Of a DNA stretch of 64,000 nt, positions 1 to 11,176 are shown one piece after another. The notes under the pieces are model-generated. The model had not been told where the DNA came from, searched no databases, and saw only the letters and a program-made list of their open reading frames with translations. The translations under genes and the position numbers were made by a program. The stretch comes from Lepidodermella squamata (lineage: Eukaryota; Gastrotricha). The stretch covers positions 2,170,001 to 2,234,000 of the forward strand of contig JBLDXI010000003.1 in the NCBI GenBank assembly GCA_047495785.1. The letters are read 5' to 3'. Within the stretch, counting starts at the first letter, position 1, and every line of letters starts with the position of its first letter.

Positions 1-198
1 GAAAATGCAATCTTTAACCAGCAAAAAATTTTATTTTCTTTGCTTTGCTGTCATGTGTCAAATTGTATTGTGGTTGAACTGATTGCGAAATAAAATTTGT
101 TATGATCTTGATAAATGCTTATAAGTGAAATAAAAGCGCGTTAATCGTCGCCAGTTCTTAAAGCAAAACCACTACTAGGCACTAGGAACAGATGATTT

Positions 199-1515
199 TT
201 AGTTCCGAAAATTGTCTAGGATCACAATAACTGGCATGAAGAGAAATGCGAATCGTGTCCCAACCACCTTGCAAGAACCATTCGGGGTCGTCGAAGAGGC
301 TGGCGATTCAGTCGAAGCAGTGGCTTTGGTAGGTTCCGTAGCTGGAGTCGGAGGCGGAGTAGGTCCGTCGAACGTAGGTTTGAGCGCGTAAACAATGTTG
401 TCATTCGAAACGGCATAAAACACGCCGTCATAGTAGGCAACATTCGTATTCAGCGACCAATTGAATGTTTTGAAAGCAGCTCGTTTCACTCCAGTCGTCT
501 TGTCGTACAGCTCAAGGCCAAAAACTTGTGGAACAGCAATTACGTCGTCCAGGACAACTGGCAGAAGCTCGGTTGGAGAGTCAGATATCGTATAAGAGGT
601 GTCTAAATTCCCATTTGAAATATCGTACTTGAACATTTGCTTCGCACATTTTCGGTACACGTATCGAGTATCAGTTGCTAGCGAGACTGTCTTGCAGTTT
701 GAATCAGCGACAGGAACCGTTGCCCACTGTTCCTTTCTAGAATCAACATCAACCGCTACAACTTTATATTGGTAACCAGTCATCGCTAGTTTGCCAGACA
801 TAACGGGCGGGAAGTACCAGATTTCTTGCTTAGGATTGTAATTCACACTCCACAGCAAATCGCCAGTTGTCACAGCATCGAATTCCGCTACGTCTTTATC
901 GGAGTCTTTGACAGTGAGCGCATACAGTCTGTTCCCGATTTGCATCGAGAGTTTAACCGGTTCTTTGCCGTCTTTCGCGGAAAACGAGTCGATGAACGCT
1001 CCTTCATAGTCATATGCGACTATTTGGTTTTCGATTGCTACGAAAAGTCGTTTTAAGGCCGAACTTACCGTGACGTCATTCGGAGCTTTCGCTGTCTTTT
1101 GCGACCAAAGCTGCTTCTCGTTCCCATCAGCCAAGGTGATAGCGTAAACGCTTGTGGTGTCCGCAATGAATAGCATAGAATTATCTGGATCGATTACTTG
1201 ACCTCTTAGTGTTCCCGATGACGATATCTTCAGATATTTAATCGAATTCCCGGATTTGGCGTCTACAATGTTGAGGTCGCCAGTTGTTGAGACGTAGTAG
1301 ACTTTTCCATTGAAGACCAGAGGTCCTAATCCGCCGTTTTGTTGCTTGCTTGTCGGATCTTTGTATTGCCATAATAACGATAATTCGTTAGCGTTTGAGT
1401 CTATTTTCCCGATTTTGTACCCTGAATGCTCCAAATCGCCACCTAATGTAACCCAGTCATTGGTCGACGCAAACGCGACAGAGAATTTAACTATTAGAGA
1501 AATTATAATAAACAT
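199..1515 (-). CDS. Secreted PQQ-type beta-propeller protein, probable GPI anchor
   Basis: Single-exon gene of 438 aa. The open frame extends four codons further to a TTG, so I choose the first ATG (1513–1515), which starts a clear signal peptide (FIIISLIVKFSVAFAS). The body has repeated short beta-blade units with WxY/LWxx and 'G.V.A.D..G' turns, such as WQYKDP, LWSVNYN and 'YALKP', as in the PQQ-like/BamB-like quinoprotein propeller superfamily. A Pro/Thr/Ser-rich stalk follows (about residues 385–415), then a small-residue site and a hydrophobic tail (FAFLFMPVIVIL), which fits a GPI-anchor signal. An AATAAA on the minus strand lies at 30–35, about 165 nt past the stop. Fold assignment is by pattern only. 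No catalytic PQQ ligands can be confirmed, so it may be a binding propeller rather than a dehydrogenase. Confidence 0.75.
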   Translation of the reverse strand: MFIIISLIVKFSVAFASTNDWVTLGGDLEHSGYKIGKIDSNANELSLLWQYKDPTSKQQNGGLGPLVFNGKVYYVSTTGDLNIVDAKSGNSIKYLKISSSGTLRGQVIDPDNSMLFIADTTSVYAITLADGNEKQLWSQKTAKAPNDVTVSSALKRLFVAIENQIVAYDYEGAFIDSFSAKDGKEPVKLSMQIGNRLYALTVKDSDKDVAEFDAVTTGDLLWSVNYNPKQEIWYFPPVMSGKLAMTGYQYKVVAVDVDSRKEQWATVPVADSNCKTVSLATDTRYVYRKCAKQMFKYDISNGNLDTSYTISDSPTELLPVVLDDVIAVPQVFGLELYDKTTGVKRAAFKTFNWSLNTNVAYYDGVFYAVSNDNIVYALKPTFDGPTPPPTPATEPTKATASTESPASSTTPNGSCKVVGTRFAFLFMPVIVILDNFRN

Positions 1516-3090
1516 TTTTAATCGCAAAAATAGCAGGTACTGGTTCTGTACTGGTTCTGTTGCATTTTTTATTGCAAGATTATATTTTATCAGATTATTA
1601 CCGCCCTTTGATCATGTGACGTATGCTTGGTTTTGTTGATAACATGATTATACTTTATTATTTTGATATCGCTACATGCTATTACGTGAATGTTTTTTAT
1701 GATTAGGTACAGGCTGATCGGCTGAGAACAAGAATAATGAATAAGTATACCAGTAAAATGCTATCGCCATGTTATTGTAAAATAAGAATTCGGACCTGGA
1801 TTTTATTGCCAACCTCAATCAGCTGAAAAGCAGAAGATTGACGTATTGATGAGCTTTACTTCTTGCTTTAGCATCAGGTGTTTCAGGAAATTTCGATTTC
1901 TTTACCGAGAAAGCGAACACTTTTAGAAACGTCTCAAATTCACACAATGTGCCAAAGTTTGCATCAGAAATAGATCGCACAGGCGCCGACAGACCGGATG
2001 CATTCCTAGGTTGAGGAAATGCGTAATAATTATGACGCGAAATGCGATAGATCAAGACGGTGTCGCAGCCACTCAGAAGTAATGTTGAAAGCTGCGGCTT
2101 AGAAGCTCGCATTAAATTTCTGAGAAAAGGATAATGAGCTAAAATTCGTGAATTAGCACACCTTGAACCCTGTGAAAAATATGGCGGAGCTGAACTCAAC
2201 AGCTCATTAAAAATCCCGCCTCTTCTGCTTTCTCCCACCCCCGAAATTCTACAGTACTTTCCACCATTTCCCACAGCTCAGCTAGGCATGTCGTCAAAAT
2301 TGGAATTTTATAAAATAAAAATCCTCGTCTTTCGACACTTCCGCTGTTCCTGAAATAGCTTAATATACCTTGAAGCTTTTACAAAATTATCTTTCGTTGA
2401 CTCATAGAGACCCCATCTGCTAATTTGCTCGGCTCAACCTGTTCATCAACAGGACTACCAGCAATAAGCGATTTCCAGCAATAAGCCAAAGCGTGAGCTC
2501 GAAGCCAGTGTAAACAGAATCAAGTTATTCGAAGCGCGCGTCGAACGCATAGTGTAAGTGAACTACTCTCTCAGCGTCTCATTAACGTTGTTTCTTGTCA
2601 CGTCCCCGACGTCGCATTTCGATCGACTCGTAATAGGTGAAATATAATGGCATTCCGAGCAAGATGGACACTTTAGCAGGAGTCAAAAGATCAGCTCCCA
2701 TGTATTGATTCTATTTTCTTTGAAATTTCGTGTGCGCACGGGTTAATTATTTTTTATAACGGACTGAGATGACGCACTTTCCAGTCCAAAAATAGCATGG
2801 GGGAAAATAGGATAGATATTTTGATTAAAATCTAAACTGCTTTTCCTGGATCGACCGCTAAAATTTGATCGGCTTGATTGAATTTTAATATTAATTAGCG
2901 CCTGATGAAGTTATTTAAACCTGTTTAGCTTCCACAGCTTGTCCGATATAACATCTTAAGATAAAATTTCTAATTTTGGTTTCTTCAAGGCTGAAAATAT
3001 CCCCTGCTTCTATTTCACATGAGAGCGATTTTCCTTCGACCCAGGAAACTCCATGCAGAATTCCTGAATTTCATTTTAGAGTGATTAAAG
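1516..3090. other. Intergenic, no gene recognised
   Basis: About 1.6 kb between the divergent propeller (minus) and GPCR (plus) genes. The longest open frame, at 1819–2274 minus, lacks an early ATG and resembles nothing. The stretch presumably holds both promoters, but I see no clear TATA box or repeat. Confidence 0.5.
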
Positions 3091-5556
3091 ATGTTTATTT
3101 TTTTATCTATAACTCTTCTCGCGGTCTATCATGTTGACACTGCAACCTCAAAAAAGAGTAATACCTTGCAAGTTGTAGTGATAGTTCCTCTAACTGGCGA
3201 CGACCCAAGGAAGGGCCAGGCCTGCCGAGCGGCTATCGAAGTCGTTTTCAACGAAGTAAACTCCAGAAGCGATATTCTACCCGACTACCGCATCGAAGGT
3301 TTGATTCGAGATGAAGGTCCCACTGGAACTCTTATGCCTAGAGCTGTGACGGATTTTCGCAGGTCATACGAACCAGGTGGTAACAACTTCGCTAATTCAA
3401 GTCTTCATCCCTCTCCACTGATAGTCGGCGGGTGGAACGTCCCCGGTTGTACAGCAATAGCATCTTTCATGCATGGGGTTGACATGCTGGCTACAACAAT
3501 GGGCTGCAGCAGTCCTGGTCTAACGGCAAAGCGGAATAGGTACCCGAACTTGTACCGTCTGCGCGGTAGTGCGGAGTTAATTGCCTTCGCTCAGCTACGT
3601 TTCATGAAAAATGTAGGGGCATGGAATCGATTTAGCATCGTTTCGAACCCTGCTAATGCGTACGATTACTCACTAGCAAATTTCCTCTACAACCAAGGTA
3701 TTCGTTTCGGCTTCAAGGTCGTCTACTTCGACTTCACCGTTGATTTCGACGATCGTCTGATGACAAGTCTTAAAGAAAGTGACAGTCGGATAATTGTCCT
3801 AAGCTATGGCGGACCTGTTTACATGAGATTCCTGTGTCGCGCTATTGAGTTCGGAATCAGCGGGCCGAGATATGCGTTTTTCGTCAACTACGGCTCGTAT
3901 ATTGACCCTGATACGTATCCTGACGTGATAATCCCCGGATGCACGAAGCAGATGCTGCATGAACAGATGAAATCGCTTTTTTGGGTCGCGTGGACGTCTA
4001 CAACTGAACAGCCTAATGCTGCTTCGTCGCTAGGATTCAATTTCAACGAATTTGACGCTAGATTTGATCGTCAGGCGGGCGGAAACTCTTCACTGATTGC
4101 GGATTTAGAAAAACGAGCCCTTTGTCACGACACAGCTCTTCAAGGCGTCTTGGCACTGGATGATGCAGACATAAAGCTGCGAATGACGCAGGGATTGTCA
4201 CTCTCGAATTTTAGAGAGAATCCCACTTCGATAATGAAAGCTGTCAATGATTCGATTGCGAAGCTCGAATTCAACGGGTTCAGAATCAGCGGGAAGTTCA
4301 AGTATTCTAACAGGGCAGAGCATGATGATGAAACCTACGTCGTAGTGCAATGGACACCCTTACTGAAGCGCCGGTTTCTGTATTACATTAGACCTCGTGA
4401 TAACGCAAGTGCTGACGATTTCAATAGCTACGAAGTGACAAAGGAAGCTGGCCGGCCTATCTGGTTCACGAAAGACGAGACACCCCCGAAAGATCAAAAA
4501 GATGAGATATCCGTCATCGCTTATGTTCCAACCTCATTCACATGGGCTATACTAGCAACATCATTAGCTCTGTCTCTTACGCAAGTTATCTTCCTTCTTC
4601 TGTTGCTGATTAGGTCATACAAAAACAGCATAACGACTAGATTTGGGTTTCCTAGCGATGCTGCTCTATCAAGTGGAGGTTGCGTTATGTTCAACATTTC
4701 TGCTATTCTCTTCGCCTGGGACGTAAATTCTGAACTTTGCATTTCTCAGCGTGTTTTGCCTGTTTTCGCTATGGCGTTTTCGCAAAGTCATCTTCTTTGG
4801 AGAATGTTATTTCATCGACTCGTGAACGGCAAACGGGGGGTTTCCTCCAGCAGGACTAATTCTGACGCAAGGAGAGATACTAGGCCCGATATTCAAAGCC
4901 GACTCAGAGCGATCGATACCGCTCCAAGAAAAAGCTTCAATAGGAAGTTTTCGGAGGCTAGGTCATCAAGTAGACCTAGCATTCCCGCGTTCGAACCAAG
5001 CCAATTCACGACTAAGCGTGCGAGAGTAGTGCTTTCCGGATCTGCTTTCGGAATGATGATTTCGGCAATTTATCTTGCCATTTGGCTCTCTATTGATGCC
5101 CCAAAAGTAGAAAAAATGGAGTTGACCCCACTCGGCGGAATATATGATCAAGAAAGCGACGTCGTCAGCATTGTGCGAACATATAGATGCTCGTCGCGGA
5201 ATGATGCTATTTGGATCCTGGTTGCATTGTGTACCCACATTCTTCTACTCGGATTATCAGGGCTGTTTGGCTACGCTTTGCGTAACAGTCTACAGATGAA
5301 AGTGTACCCTGACCTAAAAAGGATAAGATTGCTTGTTGGAAATATTGCGAGTTTGATTGTCGCAGTTTTGCTGGTTGGGGCAGTTCTTCGAACTTCACCT
5401 GTGGGCCAGTCGATGGCATTTTCTGTGTTTTCACTGTTGTTTTCTTGCGTAATGAGCGGCTTCATGTTTTGGCCGACGGAGACATCAGATTCGCCGCCGA
5501 TAGATACGACCGTGAACCAGAGGCGAATGTCTCTTACAGTGCCAAATGCCTCATAA
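3091..5556 (+). CDS. GABA-B-like class C GPCR, intronless (receptor 1)
   Basis: An uninterrupted 821-aa frame with ATG at 3091 and signal peptide FIFLSITLLAVYHVD. Residues about 25–450 form a Venus-flytrap/ANF-receptor domain (GGWNVPGCTAIASF, then YPNLYRLRGSAELIAFAQL and GAWNRFSIVS), the order seen in GABA-B receptors. Seven hydrophobic segments follow (about 480–800): FTWAILATSLAL; the CVMFNISAILF stretch; AFSQSHLLWRMLFHRLV; VVLSGSAFGMMISAIYLAIW; WILVALCTHILLLGLSG; LLVGNIASLIVAVLLVG; and FSVFSLLFSCVMSGFMFWP. No cysteine-rich domain separates LBD and TM1, as in GABA-B rather than mGluR or calcium-sensing receptors. The loop between TM3 and TM4 is unusually long (about 65 aa, Ser/Arg-rich). 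AATAAA is at 5636–5641. The tandem paralogue at 7.1–9.8 kb has seven exons, so this copy has lost its introns. The ligand cannot be inferred. Confidence 0.85.
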   Translation: MFIFLSITLLAVYHVDTATSKKSNTLQVVVIVPLTGDDPRKGQACRAAIEVVFNEVNSRSDILPDYRIEGLIRDEGPTGTLMPRAVTDFRRSYEPGGNNFANSSLHPSPLIVGGWNVPGCTAIASFMHGVDMLATTMGCSSPGLTAKRNRYPNLYRLRGSAELIAFAQLRFMKNVGAWNRFSIVSNPANAYDYSLANFLYNQGIRFGFKVVYFDFTVDFDDRLMTSLKESDSRIIVLSYGGPVYMRFLCRAIEFGISGPRYAFFVNYGSYIDPDTYPDVIIPGCTKQMLHEQMKSLFWVAWTSTTEQPNAASSLGFNFNEFDARFDRQAGGNSSLIADLEKRALCHDTALQGVLALDDADIKLRMTQGLSLSNFRENPTSIMKAVNDSIAKLEFNGFRISGKFKYSNRAEHDDETYVVVQWTPLLKRRFLYYIRPRDNASADDFNSYEVTKEAGRPIWFTKDETPPKDQKDEISVIAYVPTSFTWAILATSLALSLTQVIFLLLLLIRSYKNSITTRFGFPSDAALSSGGCVMFNISAILFAWDVNSELCISQRVLPVFAMAFSQSHLLWRMLFHRLVNGKRGVSSSRTNSDARRDTRPDIQSRLRAIDTAPRKSFNRKFSEARSSSRPSIPAFEPSQFTTKRARVVLSGSAFGMMISAIYLAIWLSIDAPKVEKMELTPLGGIYDQESDVVSIVRTYRCSSRNDAIWILVALCTHILLLGLSGLFGYALRNSLQMKVYPDLKRIRLLVGNIASLIVAVLLVGAVLRTSPVGQSMAFSVFSLLFSCVMSGFMFWPTETSDSPPIDTTVNQRRMSLTVPNAS

Positions 5557-7067
5557 GACGAAATAATCAGTTACATTTCGAATTTCATCAACAGTTCAAA
5601 AAGTGGTTTAGATATAATAATTTCTAGCAGAGCGAAATAAACGCAACGTGGATTGTGAAACTTTTCTCATTTGCGTCAAAAGTATTTCACTCCATGCGTC
5701 ATCGCAATTCGTGGAATAAGTGCAGACGTTCGCAATTAGCTAAAATTGAATTTTTTTATACTTTGCCAAACTAACTAAGCATATCAGTTAGCGAATGTGT
5801 TCCCATTAGTTATAAACAGATTTGCCAGTTCGACTCGAAGCCATCACCAAAATAAAAAATGTCATGGTGTGTGCGAATTTGTTTTTTGGGTTAGCCATTC
5901 ATCTTAGACGAGCTTCTCAAGATGGAGATCGTCAGCTTGTTACGCAGAATGTCTATGAGTTTTTCTCTTCAAATTATCCATGGTTAAAACTAAGCGACGA
6001 GTGTCACTTCTTGTAAAAACACAGGTCCACAGGTAACAAATGTAGATTGGTGTTATTTTTCCGCTGAAGTCATTCAGATTCAAAATTCCTCAACAACACA
6101 TCGACGTTTTAATGTAAACCTTGAACCCCGACGAGTTCCAGCGTTTGCATGAATAGCTTTTGCATTGATAACAATCGCCAGTTTTACACTGCTAATTAGA
6201 TAGGACTCAGCCACGACAGAGTCAGCAAGAAAGGCAACAAAGGTAAGAAAGATATAAAGGTAACTTTTTTTCCTTTGCAGGCTTTCGAGAGTAAGCCACC
6301 GACAACTTTGTCAGCCTTGGAAAGCTATAGTACTCATGGGGGAGATCAGCAGCCTATGCGAAGCCGATAGCAGAAACTTGAAGCAAAAACTGAGATTCAT
6401 GCTATTTCAACCGTGGATCATTTCGCAACAGTTCGATTTCACAAATACCTGTGAAGCCAATGAAGGCAGACAAGGCAAAAACTACGTACACAGCTAGTGA
6501 AGCGGAATGAATTTTTCAGCCATCTTCCTCATAGTATATTTCGTTAGGTTCCTTGAAACCTCTGCTGCATTGAAGATATCCCCATTAATCTTGCTATAGT
6601 CTGGGCACTGGAAATCTATCATAACTATACTGATACTGATACTGATACAGATATTGCTTTTTGCAATTTGTCTCGCGACTTCTGTCGCCTCAGGTCAAGG
6701 CGCCTCACAACTGATAATAGGTATATCGTCCTACTTCACAAGCGCTGCTTCTTATATATTTAACGAAATTAGAATGAAACCACAAGGCAGCCACACGCAA
6801 AATATCATTTATCACCGTTGATTAAAAGCATTTTAATGAGTTTGAAGTCTTTCGCAATTAACCTCGAACATTTTTCTGCAGAAGGAAATCCATTTTGTGT
6901 TGTTAATCACTCAGATTGGAACGCATCTCTGAAAGTCTCTCAAGTCGCAATTTTCTTGATTGAAGCTAGGCGCTTTGGTCCTCGTCCTAAGAAGTGATGC
7001 CAGAAACTATCTTTTATGCTCATGAGTGAAGCTCCTCCTAATGCAACTGTCAAATACAACATTGAAA
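5557..7067. other. Intergenic between the two GPCR genes
   Basis: No complete gene. It contains a decayed Ly6 first exon (6446–6509, listed separately) and a short imperfect ACTGAT hexamer run near 6622–6650. Other short frames, such as 5822–6016, lack an ATG start and similarity. Confidence 0.5.
6446..6509 (-). pseudogene. Relic of a Ly6 first exon
   Basis: On the minus strand this segment aligns without gaps to the signal-peptide exon of the Ly6 genes at 11116–11176 and 14357–14417. The core AGTTTTTGCCTTG and the following GT splice donor are kept, and the aligned frame has no stop. The initiating ATG has become CAT, and no matching second or third exon is visible at lower coordinates. It is best read as the remnant of a third, lost Ly6 copy. 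Confidence 0.6.
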
Positions 7068-9786
7068 ATGAAAATTGCGGTTCTCCTCCTCATCTCGGCT
7101 TCTGGCGCGCAAAAGCTTAACATGAGCAGTCCGGCTCCTTCTCTCATCACATCCGATTATCCATCTGGAAGCAAAATAAACATCAGCATTCCAGCGGTCG
7201 TTAACTACGGTGGATTCCTCTTTCCTGTCGGTCCGATTTTAACGGAATCAATGCGAATAGCTTTAAATGGAATTCGAAATGCAACGGGATTGCTCAACGA
7301 TTTCAACCTTCAAATCGAACTTGTAGATGACGAAGTAGGTTTCAAATCGTGAATTCAATTAGATAAATTTGTGCCCAAAGTGTTCAAGGCCGGTGCATGT
7401 TCGAAGATCAGCAAATGTGATGGAAAATCCAACACCCACCCGACTTCCGATGATTATCGGTGGATTGTGCTCTGGCATTCTCTATACAGGCATGATGGTC
7501 AAAAACTACAACTACACCTGGGTAAGTACTATCCATACCTTTCTTTTCACACTGCGGTTTTTTATCTTGAATATATTCAGATTACAAAACTGACGAATTT
7601 CCATAGCATCATGGTTCAGCGAAAAGCGTATAGTGGTTTCTACGTCATGTCGCCTAGCCTGCTGACCTTGATTGGGCCCCTAGTTGAAGGTATTAGGCTA
7701 CTTGGCTGGAGAAAGATCGCCATTCTTTCAGAGACAATTGCCTATTGGGATCAGGTAACTTATATCGGTAAGCGCCCTTTTAAGATTTGAAATTGTCTGA
7801 TTCAGAGTGAAACACTGTTGCAACGGCTCTTCGTCGCTAACAATATGTCAGTGATAGGCATTGCCAAGGTCATTTTCGCTCCGGGAGTTCCCATCGATGG
7901 GTCTGAAATGGCTGTCGCTGTCGAGGAAATAAGGAAAATGAATGCGCGAATTGTGGTTATAAATACCAATTATCCCTCGAAGATCGCGTGTTTGCTATAT
8001 CGATATGGCTTATATGGACCTGGATTTGCGTTCTTCACCATCAACTACAACGACTTCGCGCAAACTGACGTCCTTCGATTTCCCTGGTGCACTGAGGACA
8101 TGCTGGCCAAAGTTCTGGAAAGCATAATGATCTACGGAACTACCAACCAGTTGGATTTGACTGGAGCCTCGTATGTAGATTCAATTGGAATGACCGGCGG
8201 TCGGTTTGCCAACTTGATAACTGGTGCAATCAACAAACCGGAGGAGAATTCATATTGGAGGTACTGGCGGACAGCTGGTTATGACATGGTTGTAGCAGCT
8301 GCTTTCTGGCTGAACAAAACCGAGGAGGAACTCAACAAAAGTAAGCTTCATAAATCATAGACTTTATTACATTTATTTCTGCATCATAGGAAATGACAGC
8401 TTAGCTTTATGGAGAGGCGGCGGTCCCAAAAGTCAGAACTATGGAGGAATTCTGAAAGATCTCATGGATAAAGCAATGGAGGACCTAAGTTTAAGAACCC
8501 TCGCAGGTGATTTCGAGGTCGATCCATCGATGGGAGCAAATAAGTTCGGCAAGTTACCTCTCACAGTCTATCAATATCAGAAAACTAGCGAGAAATTTGG
8601 TATCGACGCAGCTCCCATCGCGTTTGGGTTAAAACCTGTCAACGTTTTGGTCATGCAACAATTTGGTGAGAACGACTTCCGCATGGTCAACCCAGGCTAC
8701 GCAAAATGGCGGACGTATGACGGAAAGCCGCCTTTGGACTCAATCAAAACAATAGTTGAAAAAGAGCCATTGATTGGTACCACTTCTTATACTGTTCTCG
8801 CAGCTTTTGCTGTGGTAATCATCGGAACAAATGTCGTTGAAGCTTATATGACTTTTCGACAACGTCAGCGACGAGCAAGGGAAATCAAATTTTACGCATA
8901 CTCCCATTTCCTGGGGCAAATCCTTCTCCTGTCGCATATTTTCGCAATTCCGGGAACTATGAGTCACGATGTCAAGTCCGGCTGCTCAACGGCTTATGCC
9001 CTCATTGCTGGAGGATTGTCCATAATTTTGGGCAGCTTGGCATTTAAGCTTGAAATCATGCGACGGAAATATTTCAGACACCATGTATCGGTAAAATTCA
9101 CCTCCATGTTACGCTTTGGCTTTGGATTTTGGATCGTCCTGGTGGCAGCCCTGCTTGCCTCGTGGCTAATTGCAGATCCTGTTCTGGCAGTCGATCGAAT
9201 GCGTCGATCTGAATTCGCAAATTACGACATAAGCATCAACTTCGTATTTGTGGCTACAGTGTGCCAGCTTAATAGCGAGAGTTATATCGGGACAGTCGTT
9301 CTGGCTATCATAGCTGTCATCAATAGCCTGTTGATTCTTCGAAGCTTATTTGCTAGTACAACAATGAAACCGGTAGTTCTCTGCTTTGGTTTATTTCGCC
9401 TTCATTGCTTTTAATGCACTTACAGAAACGAGCACAATCTCGAATTCCGGACCTTGGCAAGACGATATTGAGCTTTTATTTTACCATCTCGTTGCTACTG
9501 TTCGGGGTCCTAGTTGCTGGGGTGATTTTCGCGTCGAATGCTGAGCGATCTTCAATAACGATTGCTAGTGTTTCACTCCTGATTGGCTTAGTTCCTCTGA
9601 TTTCCGAGTCAGCGAAAAAGGTGAGCGGTTTCTGTAAGACATATCTTTGCTTTACATTTAGCTTCGATTATCCAGATTTTCGAAAGTTCAAATGCTCCCT
9701 TAACTCCGCCTGTTTCTCGAGGCAGGAGTCCGAGAATACGAAGTTTGGGAAGATCGACACCATCACGACAGCTGAACCGCATCTAA
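7068..9786 (+). CDS. GABA-B-like class C GPCR, seven exons (receptor 2)
   Basis: Predicted exons: 7068–7334, 7381–7521, 7581–7754, 7806–8340, 8390–9372, 9426–9620 and 9676–9786, giving 801 aa. Phases agree at every junction. The first intron's acceptor (AAAG) is weak and its position uncertain. ATG 7068 is chosen because it begins a signal peptide (KIAVLLLISASGA); ATG 7041 is an in-frame alternative. The Venus-flytrap domain contains RLPMIIGGLCSGILYTG, IRLLGWRKIAILSE and AFWLNKTEEEL, aligning to receptor 1. The seven-TM part starts near TVLAAFAVVIIGTNVV and ends at ASVSLLIGLVPLI. The last exon gives a Ser/Arg/Pro-rich cytoplasmic tail. AATAAA is at 9837–9842. The gene is tandem to receptor 1, of similar length and same strand, so the pair arose by duplication. 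Any dimer partnership (as for GABA-B1/B2) is inference. Confidence 0.82.
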
Positions 9787-10712
9787 TAATACGTAGTGGA
9801 ATTAACTGTTTGAATATCTCAGGTTTGAATTGCTGAAATAAACTTGAATTTATTTGAACTCAACATATTTTACAAAATTTAAGGTCTGGTTTCCTCATTT
9901 CAAAGTATATTTTGGAGGACCCCGCCTCAATGGCAGTTGTACTTTGTAGAGCTTCACGCTTATTAGTTCGAATTTGTGATTGACGAATTGTTTGTACTTT
10001 AAACACCATAAATCCATAATATCGTTATCTTATTATCGAAAATGTTACACCTGACACGATCGGTGTTACTGTGAGAATTTCTTGGCCTAAAATTATTGTG
10101 AGTGAGGTCGTCTATGTTTCAGCTGCGTGTCCAAGTGAATGAGCTGAGACAGGCATCGGTAATTTATGTTGTAGGAATAGCTTCTCCTTGTTGTTCCAAT
10201 CTATCGACCGCGACTGCGCTCGCTCGTTGGAAATGCGTGTTGTTTTCGGTATGTGTATCCACGAAACATCTATTAAAACTTAAAGCACTTCTATCTAGGC
10301 ATTATGAATACATATTTTCCATCGTTTCGGGATACACCAGGGAAGATACGGCACTCGCAATATTTGGGTAACCCGTAGCAACATTTCGAACTTTTATATT
10401 CAATTATGCAAATGAATTTGAAAATACAAGGAACAATATTTTTTCCTCGAACCTTTTGGTGACAATTTTTTCTTGTTTCCTGTTTTTTTCAAACTCATTT
10501 GCATAATTAATTATAAAAGCTCAAAATGTTCCTACGGGAAAGAGTCCACTGTTATTGTTTTGATAGTGAATTGTTATAAATTGAAACACAAGTCGTGAAA
10601 TCTGAAATCTGCAGATAAGTAGTATTATTATTGAAAAACTCGAATTTCCTGGAGTAACATATTTGGGGAATAAGGTAATGAATGATGAACGTCAAGTAAT
10701 TGTTGGGCAATG
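9787..10712. other. Intergenic with one small TIR element
   Basis: Convergent gap between the GPCR gene and Ly6 A. It holds the inverted-repeat element at 10372–10538. The frame at 10102–10371 has no similarity or signal and is not called. Confidence 0.5.
10372..10538. mobile_element. MITE-like element with 53-bp inverted repeats
   Basis: Positions 10372–10424 and 10486–10538 are inverted copies, sharing CCCGTAG, then TTTTATA, then AATTATGCAAATGA, with only a few mismatches, separated by about 61 bp of AT-rich DNA. There is no coding capacity. This matches a miniature inverted-repeat element or a stable hairpin. No clear target duplication was found. Confidence 0.6.
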
Positions 10713-11176
10713 TTACATCTTGGTGAAGTATATGAGTGCTGTGGCACCGATGAGGAGAGCAGCTAGCGGTGCAATCATTTCACCCGAATTGCATTTGTCG
10801 GTTGTGCAACAGTAGACATCGGAACACACAGAAAGAATGCAGGCGCTACTCGGGGAGCAGCTAGTTGCGCAAGTCTTTGTAATAGAGGTGCTCGAGGTGC
10901 CTAACAGACTGGATTTCGTAACAGATTTCTGTAAAAAGACAACGTAGAAGACAATGAAGATTTCAACTATGAATTGTTTTGACTTACCGAGCAAGCTGTG
11001 TATTGCGTCCCATTGCAGGTATTTGTTGTCCCGTCGCTGCCATCATAGCATGTCAGGGCATCTGCAAATCAATGCTACAATACAGTATTTAAAAATGGGA
11101 ACTCCCGAAAATTACCCGCGCATGCGATAAAGGCAGCCAAGGCAAAAACGACATACATAGCTTGTGAAGCAGCCAT
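10713..11176 (-). CDS. Ly6/three-finger GPI-anchored protein A
   Basis: Exons 11116–11176, 10988–11061 and 10713–10928 give a 116-aa precursor. The first exon encodes the signal peptide (AMYVVFALAAFIACA). The mature part starts LTCYDG, contains ten cysteines and ends CCTTDKCNSG, the classic Ly6/uPAR C-terminal box. A hydrophobic tail (MIAPLAALLIGATALIY) follows, as expected for GPI addition at or near the CNSG site. It therefore probably sits on the outer leaflet of the plasma membrane, where family members often modulate receptors such as nicotinic channels. It is nearly identical to Ly6 B at 13957–14417, apart from a few residues inserted after the intron-2 junction. A minus-strand TATA box lies at 11262–11269. 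Confidence 0.88.

Noticed and set aside
1819-2274. 151-codon minus frame
   Set aside because: Begins with GTG, has no signal, domain or paralogue, and its composition is like the surrounding non-coding DNA.
6622-6650. ACTGAT-type microsatellite
   Set aside because: Only about four imperfect units; not notable.
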